A stretch of 64,000 nucleotides of DNA from Marinicella pacifica (GCF_014636635.1 NZ_BMEO01000001.1:248001-312000); one strand, 5' to 3'. Positions 9,801 to 18,454 are shown, counted from the first letter of the stretch. Notes: a model not told the origin generated them from the sequence alone. Translations and numbers: made by a program.

Positions 9801-10673
9801 ACTTAAAGACAGACCCACCACATCTTCGCGCCAGCTGTCAATACTGTCACCCCACCAACCAATACCTTGCATCACCGGAATTCCGAGGGTATTCAGCTGA
9901 TCTTCCAGACCATTGTGATAAACCGGTTGCATATGAATTAAAACATCCACCTCAGGTGGCACCAACGCCGGCAAGTCCACATCATCACCCAAAGAATAAA
10001 ATAAAGGTAAGGCCGTAACACCTTTTTGTTCAATAATTTTCACCAGTTCGTCGATGTGCTCTGTGGCGGTGGATTCGATATAGCGGGGATGAAAGCCAAT
10101 AGCAATCACCGGTTTTTCGGCATCTGTTTTTAAAAAAGTCAGCATTTGACTGGCATCCGCCGTAAACTGCTGCGGATAATCCGCATAATAGACCCCGGCT
10201 TCCGGTAACACCAAAGGCTCGGCTAAACCGGCAATGGTCTTGTCTTCAATGATCAGCTTCACCGCCAGCATGAACTGTGCCATATTTTGGCGCCCACCAT
10301 GGCGGTAATAGCTGAGTAATAAGTCCGCTTGTCCGGCACTTAAATTACTGTGGTGAACTTCGTCCGAAGCATACCAAAAGTGATGATTAGTATAATCTTG
10401 TCCGGCAGGCTCGGTCTGCTGAATCAACGCTGTCATATCAAAAGACCGCGCCAAATCCACCAGCACAAAATCACCCTGCCGCAAAACCTGATTTAACTTA
10501 TCCGGCGACAGATCCTGCTTTTCAACCATATGAAAGGTCAAACCTTCATTCTGTGCTGATGTTTGCAGCAACTCTTTTTTACCCGACAGCATCATCGAAT
10601 CGGTCACCACCTGAATAGTCTGCGCCTGGAGCGTCCCTGCCACCAGCCATAAAAATAGACTCAATCGAAGCAT
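6825..10673 (-). CDS. Periplasmic CobN-like chelatase, HmuS-like
   Basis: A 1282-aa CobN/magnesium-chelatase H family protein. Family blocks are HFGTHGTQEWMAGK, VEAMRHGGVLESQAFYAMGV and PRVDVVLSVTGLYRDQFPN. Unlike cytosolic CobN it has a signal peptide (MLRLSLFLWLVAGTLQAQ) and a C-terminal membrane helix (HYWWLFLLAVPFFIGII), so it should sit in the periplasm. I start at 10673 because a strong AGGGAGGA ribosome site lies just upstream; an in-frame ATG at 10757 would overlap the receptor gene and lacks a signal peptide. Neighbours are a TonB receptor, an ExbB-like channel and DUF2149. This is the layout of Bacteroidetes Hmu loci, where the CobN-like HmuS has been reported to remove iron from haem. 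Cobalt insertion for B12 is the alternative, but no cobS/cobT is nearby. Confidence 0.85.
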   Translation of the reverse strand: MLRLSLFLWLVAGTLQAQTIQVVTDSMMLSGKKELLQTSAQNEGLTFHMVEKQDLSPDKLNQVLRQGDFVLVDLARSFDMTALIQQTEPAGQDYTNHHFWYASDEVHHSNLSAGQADLLLSYYRHGGRQNMAQFMLAVKLIIEDKTIAGLAEPLVLPEAGVYYADYPQQFTADASQMLTFLKTDAEKPVIAIGFHPRYIESTATEHIDELVKIIEQKGVTALPLFYSLGDDVDLPALVPPEVDVLIHMQPVYHNGLEDQLNTLGIPVMQGIGWWGDSIDSWREDVVGLSLSSTPLYLALPEQNGLIDPLVMWAEHEGVMHLIPEQVNAAVNKAVALAKLRKQPKAKQKVAVMVYNYPPGQHNFSASYLNVPRSLANLSAQWQKAGYQTQALTEQAFIDGFADVIGAGFDKKRREQMLSENKAHWLSLTDYQQWYQQLPEKTRARIEDYWGKPADFSLISEQSGEAGFIVPVIESGNMVYLPQPSRGTGDIDQEKQLYHDTRVPVSHAYLVSYLWVRDRFNADALIHFGTHGTQEWMAGKERGLSATADDPYVAIGDIPIIYPYIMDDVGEAVQAKRRGRAVMVSHQTPAFRASGLHGTLVDAHDLIHQWENLEPGEVKANTLNSLMQLAKDESLTESLAWTEQQVRERPEDFIFALHDYLHELAAQSQPIGLHTFATDSPEQQKISTVMQMLGQAFIDSFDLPDSDELLVQDYEKLQQTEPYQWLVDVILNDKKVNGAQQVFAEQAREMFNNLRTDGELAGLTAALSGQHVSPQIGGDPIRVPDALPTGGNLVGFDPAKLPNKEAWLAGKKAAKELINDYHQKHGEYPNKLAFSLWAVEAMRHGGVLESQAFYAMGVEPVWGRGGRVSGYRVIPSAELKRPRVDVVLSVTGLYRDQFPNVMEKLAKAAAEVAQLDEADNQLYKNTQTLLADLLKQDIPKEQAENMAQTRVFGSPTGVYGTGLDDATLASDTWESDEKLAKLYLKRMSHAFGPDPEQWSQGDDASDLYAQQLKTVDAALLARSSNLYGMLTTDDPFQYLGGIDLAVRHLSGKSPELYISNQRKQGEVQFQTADEFLSLEMNSRAFHPGWIKSLKDEGYAGALHLQDMTNNLWGWQSVSPDVVKDYQWQNMHDIYVQDKLELDINEWFEEHAPEAQVRMMERMIEAVRKDFWAASDETKKQLLEAYIEKVNKHQFTPASKTLSDFVDQQAVGFGLMPLTAATQQNTAQSENASKATGQSQQVQGQKLVKQTASTAAEDKHYWWLFLLAVPFFIGIIKQNNRTAL

Positions 10674-10683
10674 AAAATCCTCC

Positions 10684-12645
10684 CTAAAACTGCATGCGCC
10701 AGCCCAAACGAACATTGCGTCCGTACAGGGCATAACCAAAATCATCGCTTTCTTCACTTAACACCGTATTGGTCAGATTATTCAGTTTTAAGGAAAAACT
10801 GTGTTTATTTAAACGGTATTGAATTTGGGCATTGAGCAATTGATAACTTGGTAATTCGGTTTGGCCGCTACTTTCATTAATCCACTGTTGACCAATATAT
10901 TGCCATTGCACACCGGTGGTCAGACGATCATCCAGCCAGTATTGGTTTATACCGAAACTGGCCTGATGACGTGGTCTGTTAGGGAGTTTTTCGTTGTTAT
11001 CCTTGTCTTCTCCATCGGTGTAGGTATAACTGCTGTTTAAAGCGGTTCGCTCAGTCAAATCCATGTTGAGCTCAAACTCAAGACCCTGAAGGCGGGCTTC
11101 ATTGACATTGACGTATTCATTAACCCGACCAAAAGGTCCGCCGCAGTTCTCAACACATTCAGTGGCAATTAAATCGGTGACCTGATTGTGAAACAAAGTG
11201 GCGCTAACCGTGGTATTTTGATCGCTTTCATAACGCACACCCAGTTCCAGATTGTCACTGGATTCGGGGTTTAAATCCGGATTACCCACAAAACTATGCG
11301 GCCCGTCAAAGCGGTATTCTGGTGAAATTTGCTTTAAGGTCGGCGCTTTAAAGCCATGCCCGTAACCCAATTTAACCGCCCAGGCATCCGCCGGCTGCCA
11401 CACCAGATAAGCCCGTGGGCTCATTTCACTGCCAAAATAGCCGTGATGATCCCAGCGATTACCCAACGTTAAGGACACATCATCCACCAGTTGCCACTCA
11501 TATTGCGCCAGCAACGCCTTGTGAGTCACTTCATCACCATTGTTAATAAAGGCGCTGTGCTGTAATTGCTCTTCACGCCATTCAGCCCCCAGGGTTAAAC
11601 GGTTCAAGCCAAAATCACGGTAAAATCCGGCTTCCAGCACATCATCGGTTAAAAACTGCGGTGTATAGGCATTGATGGCAGGATGATCATTACTGTTTAC
11701 CACATCAATCTCAGCCCGATAATAGCCGATGCGACCGGACCACACGTCAAAGTCAGCCTGCCACTCCACCGTATGCTGCTGCCGCGTAATATCATACATA
11801 CTGCGAAAAAAAGGTGCCTGTCCCCGACTATTGGTTTGGTACCATGTGTCTTCATCAGTAAAAATGGCGTTAACCAACAATTGTTGTGATTCAGTGAGCT
11901 GCCAATTAAAACCGATTTGTCCGGTGGTGTGTTTTTTACCTTCAATATCAGACAAACGTGAATCCATCGGACTAATCACATCGTCGCGATTACCATAAGC
12001 TAAATTAATATCCAAAGATAATTTTTCACCCATCGGTACATGCATATGGGCGCCAACAGTTTGGTTGCCGCCACCATTATCTTCGGTGTGTAATGTGCCT
12101 TCAGCATTGATTGCTCCTGAGAAATCACCTCGGCCTTTTATGGTAATGATATTAATCACACCGCCCAGTGCTTCTGATCCATACAAAGCCGACATTGGTC
12201 CGCGAATCACCTCAATCCGCTCCACTGCATCCAACGACAACCAGTTGTACTGTAAATCCGAATGCCCGATGACATCATCGGTGGCAGATATTCGCCGACC
12301 ATCAATCAAAATTAAAGCATGTTGCGACTCCATACCCCGCAAGCTAATCACTTTACGGCCACCGACACCCCGACCCACCAGACTGACACCGGGCACCCGG
12401 CTTAAAAGTGAAGTCAGTGACGGTTCCGGTGAGGCCTCAATCGCTTCCCGGTCGATAACCGTTAAAGCCGCGGGTGCGGTTAAGGTACTGTGAGGGTTGC
12501 CGGTGGCTGTAACCACCATTTGTGACAGTGGAATTACACCATCGTCAACATCCGCATTGGCGGACACCATCGAGGCCAAACCACAACATAAAAAACAGGT
12601 GACAGGACGTAACTTCGCTCCGGATTGCATAAAGATAACTCGCAT
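10684..12645 (-). CDS. TonB-dependent outer membrane receptor (haem/siderophore or cobalamin type, HmuR-like)
   Basis: A 653-aa receptor with a signal peptide. It has a TonB-box-like region (SQMVVTATG) and a plug domain of about residues 55-165 (SLLSRVPGVSLVGRG, LILIDGRRI, VERIEVIRGPMSALYGSEALGGVINII). A 22-strand barrel ends in the C-terminal aromatic RNVRLGWRMQF. The length suits haem or B12 receptors. The start is either 12645 or 12630; neither has a strong ribosome site. It is the first gene of the operon; 10 bp separate its stop from the CobN-like gene. The Fur-like box upstream points to iron regulation. The exact ligand (haem is the favourite) is inferred from the neighbours. Confidence 0.9.
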   Translation of the reverse strand: MRVIFMQSGAKLRPVTCFLCCGLASMVSANADVDDGVIPLSQMVVTATGNPHSTLTAPAALTVIDREAIEASPEPSLTSLLSRVPGVSLVGRGVGGRKVISLRGMESQHALILIDGRRISATDDVIGHSDLQYNWLSLDAVERIEVIRGPMSALYGSEALGGVINIITIKGRGDFSGAINAEGTLHTEDNGGGNQTVGAHMHVPMGEKLSLDINLAYGNRDDVISPMDSRLSDIEGKKHTTGQIGFNWQLTESQQLLVNAIFTDEDTWYQTNSRGQAPFFRSMYDITRQQHTVEWQADFDVWSGRIGYYRAEIDVVNSNDHPAINAYTPQFLTDDVLEAGFYRDFGLNRLTLGAEWREEQLQHSAFINNGDEVTHKALLAQYEWQLVDDVSLTLGNRWDHHGYFGSEMSPRAYLVWQPADAWAVKLGYGHGFKAPTLKQISPEYRFDGPHSFVGNPDLNPESSDNLELGVRYESDQNTTVSATLFHNQVTDLIATECVENCGGPFGRVNEYVNVNEARLQGLEFELNMDLTERTALNSSYTYTDGEDKDNNEKLPNRPRHQASFGINQYWLDDRLTTGVQWQYIGQQWINESSGQTELPSYQLLNAQIQYRLNKHSFSLKLNNLTNTVLSEESDDFGYALYGRNVRLGWRMQF

Positions 12646-12662
12646 TTAAAGATGATGCGAAT

Positions 12663-12681
12663 CATAATGATATTTGTTCTC
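12663..12681 (-). promoter_or_regulatory. Fur-like box upstream of the TonB receptor operon
   Basis: The 19-mer CATAATGATATTTGTTCTC matches 14 of 19 positions of the GATAATGATAATCATTATC Fur consensus. It lies about 20 bp upstream of the receptor start in an AT-rich promoter region, which suits iron-dependent repression of the operon. Confidence 0.55.
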
Positions 12682-12764
12682 ATTTGCAATATGTGAGCTA
12701 TAATTATTTAAAATATTTATCAATTCATTCGTTTATTCCGATCCGTGGAAAATCACACAAGAAC

Positions 12765-12793
12765 AAAAAACCCGCACCAGGCGGGTTTTTTTT
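12765..12793 (-). terminator. Intrinsic terminator upstream of the M36 peptidase gene
   Basis: AAAAAACCCGC pairs with GCGGGTTTTTT around a 5-nt loop, giving A/T tracts on both sides. It lies just 3' of the M36 peptidase gene (minus strand) and would end that transcript. Confidence 0.75.
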
Positions 12794-12815
12794 AAGATTT
12801 TTGATGAAATATTTA

Positions 12816-15110
12816 TCAACTGCTCCCATCAAAACCATTTTCAAAGATTAAATCATTCGGCGCAGCACAAACATCCGTAGGTACCTGATATGACTCTACT
12901 TCGTCTCCCAAGCTACCACTGCTCCCGGATGAAGCACCTTCGCCCAGGCCGCGCTTGGCAAACGCTGACCAAATTTCACAATGATTAGCACCACCGTTGT
13001 TGGCTGTATCAGCGGCTAATATGGCGTCCCGTCCACTTTCAAAACCCGGTGAGCACGGTTGTAATTTCAAACCATCAATCACCAGTTGCAAAGCCAGATT
13101 ATTACCCCCTGTGCCCTGATAAATATCCGCATCAAAGCCATACTTATCAACCAAATTCCAATACATATCCCACAGCATAACGGTCCAAATAGATCCCACA
13201 CCATGTGGTGAAACGTTTCCACTGCCAAAATCAAAATCAGCAACGTCTGCAAATGTATGCGGATTAATATTCATATCACGCGAATAAGGATAAGTCCGAA
13301 TACCATTGGGGTTTTGGGTGGCGAAATAGCCCATGGCCCGTGCATCATTGGCCTGGTCACCAGCTTGAGCCGTCATCACCAAAGCAAAGAAATCACTCCA
13401 GCCCTCGCCCATTTGCTCCGCATTCCATAAACAACTTGTGTTATTTGGCCCACCGGTTAAACGGTTAGAAATACCATGTCCATACTCATGGATAATGATT
13501 CCATTATCAAAATCTCCGTCCCGATCAACACCATCCTTACCCAGTGTTCCATTAACTGTGCCGGCTTGATTTTTTAAAATAGCACCATTGTTCTGACTAA
13601 TCATAACAGCCGCTATATTGACTTGATTGCCTTGTGCCCCTGCGCCCATGGTGATAACCTCATCGCCACCCTGGTTATTCGCCACAATAACTGCACTGGC
13701 ACCCGCATTTTCAGCATTTAACGCCTTGGTGCCAAATTCACAATTACCACGATCAATGAGAGCAATATTGCCTGGTGTAAATCCAACCAGTGGATTACAA
13801 CCCTCACTGCCATTCACTGTACCATCATCCACTAATTCAATATCACCGGTAATACCGGCGCCATCTAAACTAGCACCAAAACCGGCCGCTGCAGCGTTGT
13901 AAAAACCGGCGATAGCGGCCGGCGAATTAACCGTTAAACCTGCACGGGCTGTAAACACATACATTTGCATACGTGGATTTTGACCATCAGGCGGGGTGCT
14001 GAAATTGGCATTATTTGTACCGGATCCATCCAATGCATCGGCATTGACTGCATCACCGGCTGAACCGCCATTTCCGTAATTATTTTCCTGAAAATTTCCC
14101 GCCACTTCGTCAAAACCATAGTGGTACATCACATCATGAATAATATTATTCCAATAAAACAAATTCACAATCGCCGCTTCCATATTCTCACCATCGGTGG
14201 GTTCTAATTGCCCGTCCCAGGTGTATAAAAAGTCTAAACCGATGCCACCATCCGGCCGAAAACCACCTGAATTATTGTCATCCCGGTCTTCCTGTGCAAA
14301 AACGTTGTTGCCTCGGGTATCCGTGTATTCGGCACCGACAACACCATTGATGTCATGCCAGCCATAGGATGATGCCACAAAATCCGCCGGTTCTGTCACC
14401 ACACTGAAAGCTGCACCCACAGCGGTTGGGCTTTCATAGGGCAGCGGCAACACTTCATAAGAAGCATGGGCTTGCCAGCTCACCTGATCAATGACCTGAT
14501 TGGTTTGCGCATCCACCCGCAAACTCCACCAATTGTCCGGCGTCTGAATGGACAGGTCCCAGGCCAGATTTAACGATCCATCCGGCATTTTCTGATATAC
14601 CAGCTTCACCGGAATATCGACCCCTGAAATCTCATCGCCGCGAAAAACAACCGCCTGGTTAACACCACGGCTTTGTTGAATCGCCACCGGCGGTAAATAG
14701 GTATCAATATTCAAATAATCAGCCGCCGATAGCACCGCATGATCTGGCCTCACTTGATCTTGAGTGGTGTTTATTTTTGCACGGGCATCAAACATAAATT
14801 GATTGTGTATAGTCAACACGTCACCATCTTTAGTCAGGTTAATTTGCACATCCCCTGCCTTAACTTCAATGCCGTAAATGTACTGCCGCCACACTAAATG
14901 AGTGATTCCGTTATGTTGGGTTACATAGGCATCCTGAATACGGGCATCCAGGATATCTTGTTCAGTCAAGTTCAGGCTTTGCCGATTTTGCACTAAATAC
15001 TGACGCGACGAGTCAACAGATTCCTGCAAACTCATCGATTGACCATAACTGACAGACATTAAACCAAACAATAAAACAAACAACGCACAATGGCGAACAG
15101 ATAAATTCAT
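12816..15110 (-). CDS. Secreted M36 (fungalysin-like) zinc metallopeptidase with PA domain
   Basis: A 764-aa secreted protease. A signal peptide (to about residue 23) is followed by an FTP/PepSY-type propeptide. The catalytic domain carries HEYGHG at about 541-546, with the third zinc ligand expected in the EQMGEGWSDFF segment about 30 residues later. A protease-associated (PA) domain is inserted before the active site at about 430-510 (NIALIDRGNCEFGTKALNAE). The protein ends in NDLIFENGFDGSS, the tail shared with three other secreted proteins in this window. The gene stands alone between terminators. A role in extracellular protein digestion is expected from the family; how it is exported or anchored is open. 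Confidence 0.92.
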   Translation of the reverse strand: MNLSVRHCALFVLLFGLMSVSYGQSMSLQESVDSSRQYLVQNRQSLNLTEQDILDARIQDAYVTQHNGITHLVWRQYIYGIEVKAGDVQINLTKDGDVLTIHNQFMFDARAKINTTQDQVRPDHAVLSAADYLNIDTYLPPVAIQQSRGVNQAVVFRGDEISGVDIPVKLVYQKMPDGSLNLAWDLSIQTPDNWWSLRVDAQTNQVIDQVSWQAHASYEVLPLPYESPTAVGAAFSVVTEPADFVASSYGWHDINGVVGAEYTDTRGNNVFAQEDRDDNNSGGFRPDGGIGLDFLYTWDGQLEPTDGENMEAAIVNLFYWNNIIHDVMYHYGFDEVAGNFQENNYGNGGSAGDAVNADALDGSGTNNANFSTPPDGQNPRMQMYVFTARAGLTVNSPAAIAGFYNAAAAGFGASLDGAGITGDIELVDDGTVNGSEGCNPLVGFTPGNIALIDRGNCEFGTKALNAENAGASAVIVANNQGGDEVITMGAGAQGNQVNIAAVMISQNNGAILKNQAGTVNGTLGKDGVDRDGDFDNGIIIHEYGHGISNRLTGGPNNTSCLWNAEQMGEGWSDFFALVMTAQAGDQANDARAMGYFATQNPNGIRTYPYSRDMNINPHTFADVADFDFGSGNVSPHGVGSIWTVMLWDMYWNLVDKYGFDADIYQGTGGNNLALQLVIDGLKLQPCSPGFESGRDAILAADTANNGGANHCEIWSAFAKRGLGEGASSGSSGSLGDEVESYQVPTDVCAAPNDLIFENGFDGSS

Positions 15111-15181
15111 TGGGGGACTCCTCTCTTTTATTATAAAAAAACCGAGACATCATAAAACAATGCCATACATGAAACCATAAA

Positions 15182-15208
15182 AAAACCCGCCAATTTGACG
15201 GGTTTTTG
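15182..15208 (-). terminator. Intrinsic terminator of the tyrosine-catabolism operon
   Basis: AAAAACCCG pairs with CGGGTTTTT across a short loop, about 20 bases beyond the stop of the fumarylacetoacetase gene on the minus strand. Confidence 0.75.
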
Positions 15209-15230
15209 ATTTAAAACAAGGTTGTCCTAC

Positions 15231-16217
15231 TTACTGGCCGTATTTCACCACCTTTTGTTCGATGGTACCGAAAATGTCTTCGCCTTCATCGTTGGTGATT
15301 TGAATCTTAACGGTGTCACCAAAACGCATAAAAGGCGTGCTGGCTTCGCCGTGTTCAATCACCTCCAATACCCGTTTTTCAGCGAGGCAAGTGGAGCCTT
15401 TGGCCATATCATGGTTAGCGATGGTGCCTGAGCCGATAATGCAACCGGCGGCTAAGGGCCGTGTTTTAGCGGCATGGGCAATCAATTCAGCAAAGTTAAA
15501 TTGCATATCGACACCGCAATTAGGCTCACCAAACCATTCACCGTTGTACCAGGTGCGCATGGGTAAATGGATTTTATGGTCTTGCCATGCCTGTCCCAGT
15601 TCGTCTGGCGTGACAAAAAACGGGCTTAAAGCAGTGCGGGGTTTGGATTGCAGAAAACCAAAGCCTTTACCCAACTCAGCGGGAATTAAATTTCGCAATG
15701 ACACATCATTCAAAATACAAATTAATTGAATATATTGGCCGGCTTCTTCAGGTGAAACATGCATCGGCACATCAGATGTAATCACCGCGGCTTCGGCTTC
15801 AAAATCTATACCGTAGTCCTCACTGACCACTTCGATGTCCTGATTGGCGGCTAAAAAACCATCACTGACCGCCTGGTACATTAATGGGTCTTCTTTAAAA
15901 CTCGGCGGCATCTCGGCACCACGGGCTTTACGCACCCGTTCCACATGCGCGAGGTAAGCGCTGCCGTCTAAAAATTGTAAACCACGGGGTAACGGCGCCA
16001 TAATTTGGTTCATGTCCAAATCAAAGGCATCATTAACACCACCTTCATTTAAATGCTGGTAGATGGTATTTAATTGTGGTGCCGCTTGTTCCCAGTTATC
16101 CAGGGCTTGTTGTAAGGTTTCGGCCACCTGCGGCACCTTGACCGCTTGCGTGCCTTGTCGGTTAACCACCACCAACTGGCCGTCTCGGGTTTGATTATTT
16201 ATTGTTGCTAATTTCAT
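15231..16217 (-). CDS. Fumarylacetoacetate hydrolase family protein
   Basis: A 328-aa FAH-fold enzyme expected to split 4-fumarylacetoacetate into fumarate and acetoacetate, the last step of tyrosine breakdown. The FAH core is seen in DYGIDFEAEAAVITSDVPM (metal-binding Glu residues, about residues 133-151), in LRNLIPAELGKGFGFLQSKP and in CIIGSGTIANHD. Its ATG overlaps the stop of hmgA (ATGA), so it is the third gene of hpd-hmgA-fah. Context makes fumarylacetoacetase more likely than other FAH-fold hydrolases. No separate maleylacetoacetate isomerase gene is present in the window. Confidence 0.88.
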   Translation of the reverse strand: MKLATINNQTRDGQLVVVNRQGTQAVKVPQVAETLQQALDNWEQAAPQLNTIYQHLNEGGVNDAFDLDMNQIMAPLPRGLQFLDGSAYLAHVERVRKARGAEMPPSFKEDPLMYQAVSDGFLAANQDIEVVSEDYGIDFEAEAAVITSDVPMHVSPEEAGQYIQLICILNDVSLRNLIPAELGKGFGFLQSKPRTALSPFFVTPDELGQAWQDHKIHLPMRTWYNGEWFGEPNCGVDMQFNFAELIAHAAKTRPLAAGCIIGSGTIANHDMAKGSTCLAEKRVLEVIEHGEASTPFMRFGDTVKIQITNDEGEDIFGTIEQKVVKYGQ

Positions 16218-17341
16218 GTTTCACTCCAGGAATTGATGTAACCAGACCATTCCACTTCTGTTGCCTCCGGGGTGACATCCAGCGGATCTCGGGTGTCAAT
16301 CATGACGGCCACTTCTTCGGTCATCTGATTGGCTTGTTCAAAGGCTTTTTCCATGGCTTTCGGATGTGGGCCATGGGTCAAGCCGGCCGGATGTAACGTC
16401 ATCATACCGGGATGAATGTTATCCCGGGAAAAGAAGTTACCGGCATGGTAAAACAGAACCTCATCGTAATCATCGTTGTTGTGATAAAACGGTACTTTCA
16501 GTGCTTTTGGATCCGTCTCAAATAAGCGTGGCACAAAAGTACACACCACAAAACGATCACCGACAAAGGTGGTATGTGCCGAGGGTGGTACATGGTAACG
16601 GTGACTCATCAGCGGTGAAATATCGCGCCAATTCAGCGCAACCGGCATGAGATCACCCTGCCAGCCGATGGCATCCAGAGGATTAAACGGAAAGGTTATC
16701 CGATTAAACTCATTGCGCCGTTTAATCACCACCTTCCAGCGGTCTTCGCTGTATTGTCCCTGAAATGCCGCATCAATTTCCGGCACGCGATACACCGCCG
16801 TATCAACAATGGCATTGGGGCCTAATAAGCCTTTATCAGGTGCTTTAAAGTGACTGTTGGTGGCTTCAATCATCAGGATTTCACAGGGATTTTCCATCTC
16901 AAGCCGCCACATGGTGCCTTTTGGAATCATCACATAATCACCTTCTTTAATCACCAAATGACCAAAATCACAAAATAAATGAGCGGTGCCTTTATGGAAA
17001 AACAACAGTTCATCACCGTCGGCATTACGCACTAAACGGGTCATGGATTCGCGGATATGCATCATGCGAATCTGAGTGCTTTTATTGCGCAATAGCACCG
17101 GCGCTTGCCAGGGACTGGTTTGGGTTTCATCCAATTCATTGGTATCAAACGCACGCGGTCGGTTATCACCTTCGAAATCACTCCAGCCGGTGTGCTTATG
17201 ACGGTGGTAGAAATGGGTGACCGGGCCAAAAAAGCCTTCTTTGCCCATTTCGCGCTCATAACTGTCTTTGGGCAAATCATAATGCGCCTGACGTGCCACT
17301 GTGCCCTGTTTTTTAAAGAGTTTAAACCATTGACTACTCAT
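16214..17341 (-). CDS. hmgA: Homogentisate 1,2-dioxygenase
   Basis: A 375-aa cupin-fold, Fe(II)-dependent ring-cleavage enzyme that converts homogentisate to maleylacetoacetate. The C-terminal half shows the likely iron ligands: His in VPFYHNNDDYDEVLFYH together with its Glu, and His in HPAGLTHGPHP. The substrate-region segment WQGDLMPVALNWRDISPL is also recognisable. It is shorter than the roughly 440-aa eukaryotic and Pseudomonas type and belongs to the shorter bacterial class. It overlaps hpd by 8 bp and the fumarylacetoacetase gene by 4 bp, indicating tight coupling. Confidence 0.92.
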   Translation of the reverse strand: MSSQWFKLFKKQGTVARQAHYDLPKDSYEREMGKEGFFGPVTHFYHRHKHTGWSDFEGDNRPRAFDTNELDETQTSPWQAPVLLRNKSTQIRMMHIRESMTRLVRNADGDELLFFHKGTAHLFCDFGHLVIKEGDYVMIPKGTMWRLEMENPCEILMIEATNSHFKAPDKGLLGPNAIVDTAVYRVPEIDAAFQGQYSEDRWKVVIKRRNEFNRITFPFNPLDAIGWQGDLMPVALNWRDISPLMSHRYHVPPSAHTTFVGDRFVVCTFVPRLFETDPKALKVPFYHNNDDYDEVLFYHAGNFFSRDNIHPGMMTLHPAGLTHGPHPKAMEKAFEQANQMTEEVAVMIDTRDPLDVTPEATEVEWSGYINSWSET

Positions 17342-18380
17342 CTAAATACCCTCTCTTTTGTTGTTCAAGCTCAATGGACTCAAACAGAGCCTGGAAGTTG
17401 CCTTCACCGAAGCCTTCATTACCTTTACGTTGAATAATTTCAAAGAAAATCGGACCGATGTTGGTTTGGGTAAAAATCTGTAACAGTAATTGTTTTTTAG
17501 TTTCCTCATCGGCATCAATCAAAATATGATTCTTCTGCATTCTGGCCACATCTTCATTGTGCTCCGGCACCCGTCGGTCAATAATACTGTAATAGGTTTC
17601 CGGTGTTTCTAAAAATTCAACGCCGGCGGCCCGCATAGATTCAACGGTTTCATAAATATTATTTGTGAATAAAGCAATGTGCTGAATGCCTTCTCCTTTA
17701 TATTCATCCAGATATTCATTAATTTGCGATTTAGGGTCATCTGATTCATTCAAAGGGATTTTGACCGACCCATTGGGCGATGTCATGGCTTTCGACACTA
17801 AACCGGTTTTTTGGCCCTTAATATCAAAGTACCGAATTTCCCGAAAATCAAACAAATCTTCATAATAGGCACTCCACTGAGCCATATTTCCAAAATACAA
17901 ATTATGGGTTAAATGATCAATAAACGTTAAACCAAAGCCGGTCGGACTCTGATTGACGCCCGGGATATCATCAAAGTCCCGTGCCAGTACGGCTTCATAT
18001 GAGCCTTTATCCAGTAAATACAAAGCCGCATCTCCAATGCCTTTAATGGCCGGAAAATCCAGACCATTAAGCACTTCTATTTGCTCAGAGCCGCCTTTTA
18101 AACTGTGCTCAAGCGCGGCTTCTTTATTATCAAATATAATTGAAAAGCCCGGTGCACTGGGACCATGTTTGGCGTGAAAATCAGCGGCAAAACCACTGTC
18201 ACATTCATTGATGAAAAAATCAGATTGGCCCTGTCGGTATAAAGTGATGGGCTTTTTTTTATGGCGTTTAATGGCGTTAAAGCCCATTTGTCTGAACAAC
18301 CGATGCAAAGGTGCCGCGTCCGCTGCCGCATATTCAATAAATCCAAAGCCGTTGATGGTCGCTGTCATTGTTGTACTCAC
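17334..18380 (-). CDS. hpd: 4-hydroxyphenylpyruvate dioxygenase
   Basis: A 348-aa non-haem Fe(II) enzyme converting 4-hydroxyphenylpyruvate to homogentisate. It has two vicinal-oxygen-chelate domains. The facial triad residues are His in FIDHLTHNLYFGNM (about residue 163), His in GEGIQHIALFTNNI (about 240) and Glu in IFFEIIQRKG (about 320). Translation may begin at the GTG at 18380 or at the ATG at 18368 (MTATINGFGF), which has a GTGAG ribosome-site-like element in front. It is the first gene of the tyrosine-catabolism operon and is divergent from a MarR regulator, with palindromes between them. Confidence 0.93.
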   Translation of the reverse strand: MSTTMTATINGFGFIEYAAADAAPLHRLFRQMGFNAIKRHKKKPITLYRQGQSDFFINECDSGFAADFHAKHGPSAPGFSIIFDNKEAALEHSLKGGSEQIEVLNGLDFPAIKGIGDAALYLLDKGSYEAVLARDFDDIPGVNQSPTGFGLTFIDHLTHNLYFGNMAQWSAYYEDLFDFREIRYFDIKGQKTGLVSKAMTSPNGSVKIPLNESDDPKSQINEYLDEYKGEGIQHIALFTNNIYETVESMRAAGVEFLETPETYYSIIDRRVPEHNEDVARMQKNHILIDADEETKKQLLLQIFTQTNIGPIFFEIIQRKGNEGFGEGNFQALFESIELEQQKRGYLDE

Positions 18381-18387
18381 TTAAGAT

Positions 18388-18434
18388 AACTAAATAGCTA
18401 TTTTAACGCAATTTAGTTACATTTGAAACTAAAT
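18388..18434. promoter_or_regulatory. Palindromic operator region between hpd and marR
   Basis: Three copies of the octamer AACTAAAT or its complement ATTTAGTT occur at 18388-18395, 18411-18418 and 18427-18434. The last two form an inverted repeat with an 8-bp spacer. A perfect palindrome AAATAGCTATTT lies at 18392-18403. They sit between the divergent start codons and overlap a TAAAAT -10 candidate (complement of 18400-18405) for hpd. A MarR-type dimer is the obvious ligand. Confidence 0.6.
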
Positions 18435-18454
18435 ACTGGTTATAATTATTCACC

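Noticed and set aside
6825-10673. CobN-like protein as a cobalamin-biosynthesis cobaltochelatase
   Set aside because: The signal peptide, C-terminal anchor, TonB receptor and ExbB-like neighbours, Fur-like box and absence of cobS/cobT argue for a periplasmic haem-type role instead. B12 linkage is not fully excluded.
12065-12493. Plus-strand open frame of 142 codons opposite the TonB receptor
   Set aside because: It is antisense to the receptor plug domain, with no signal, domain or ribosome site.
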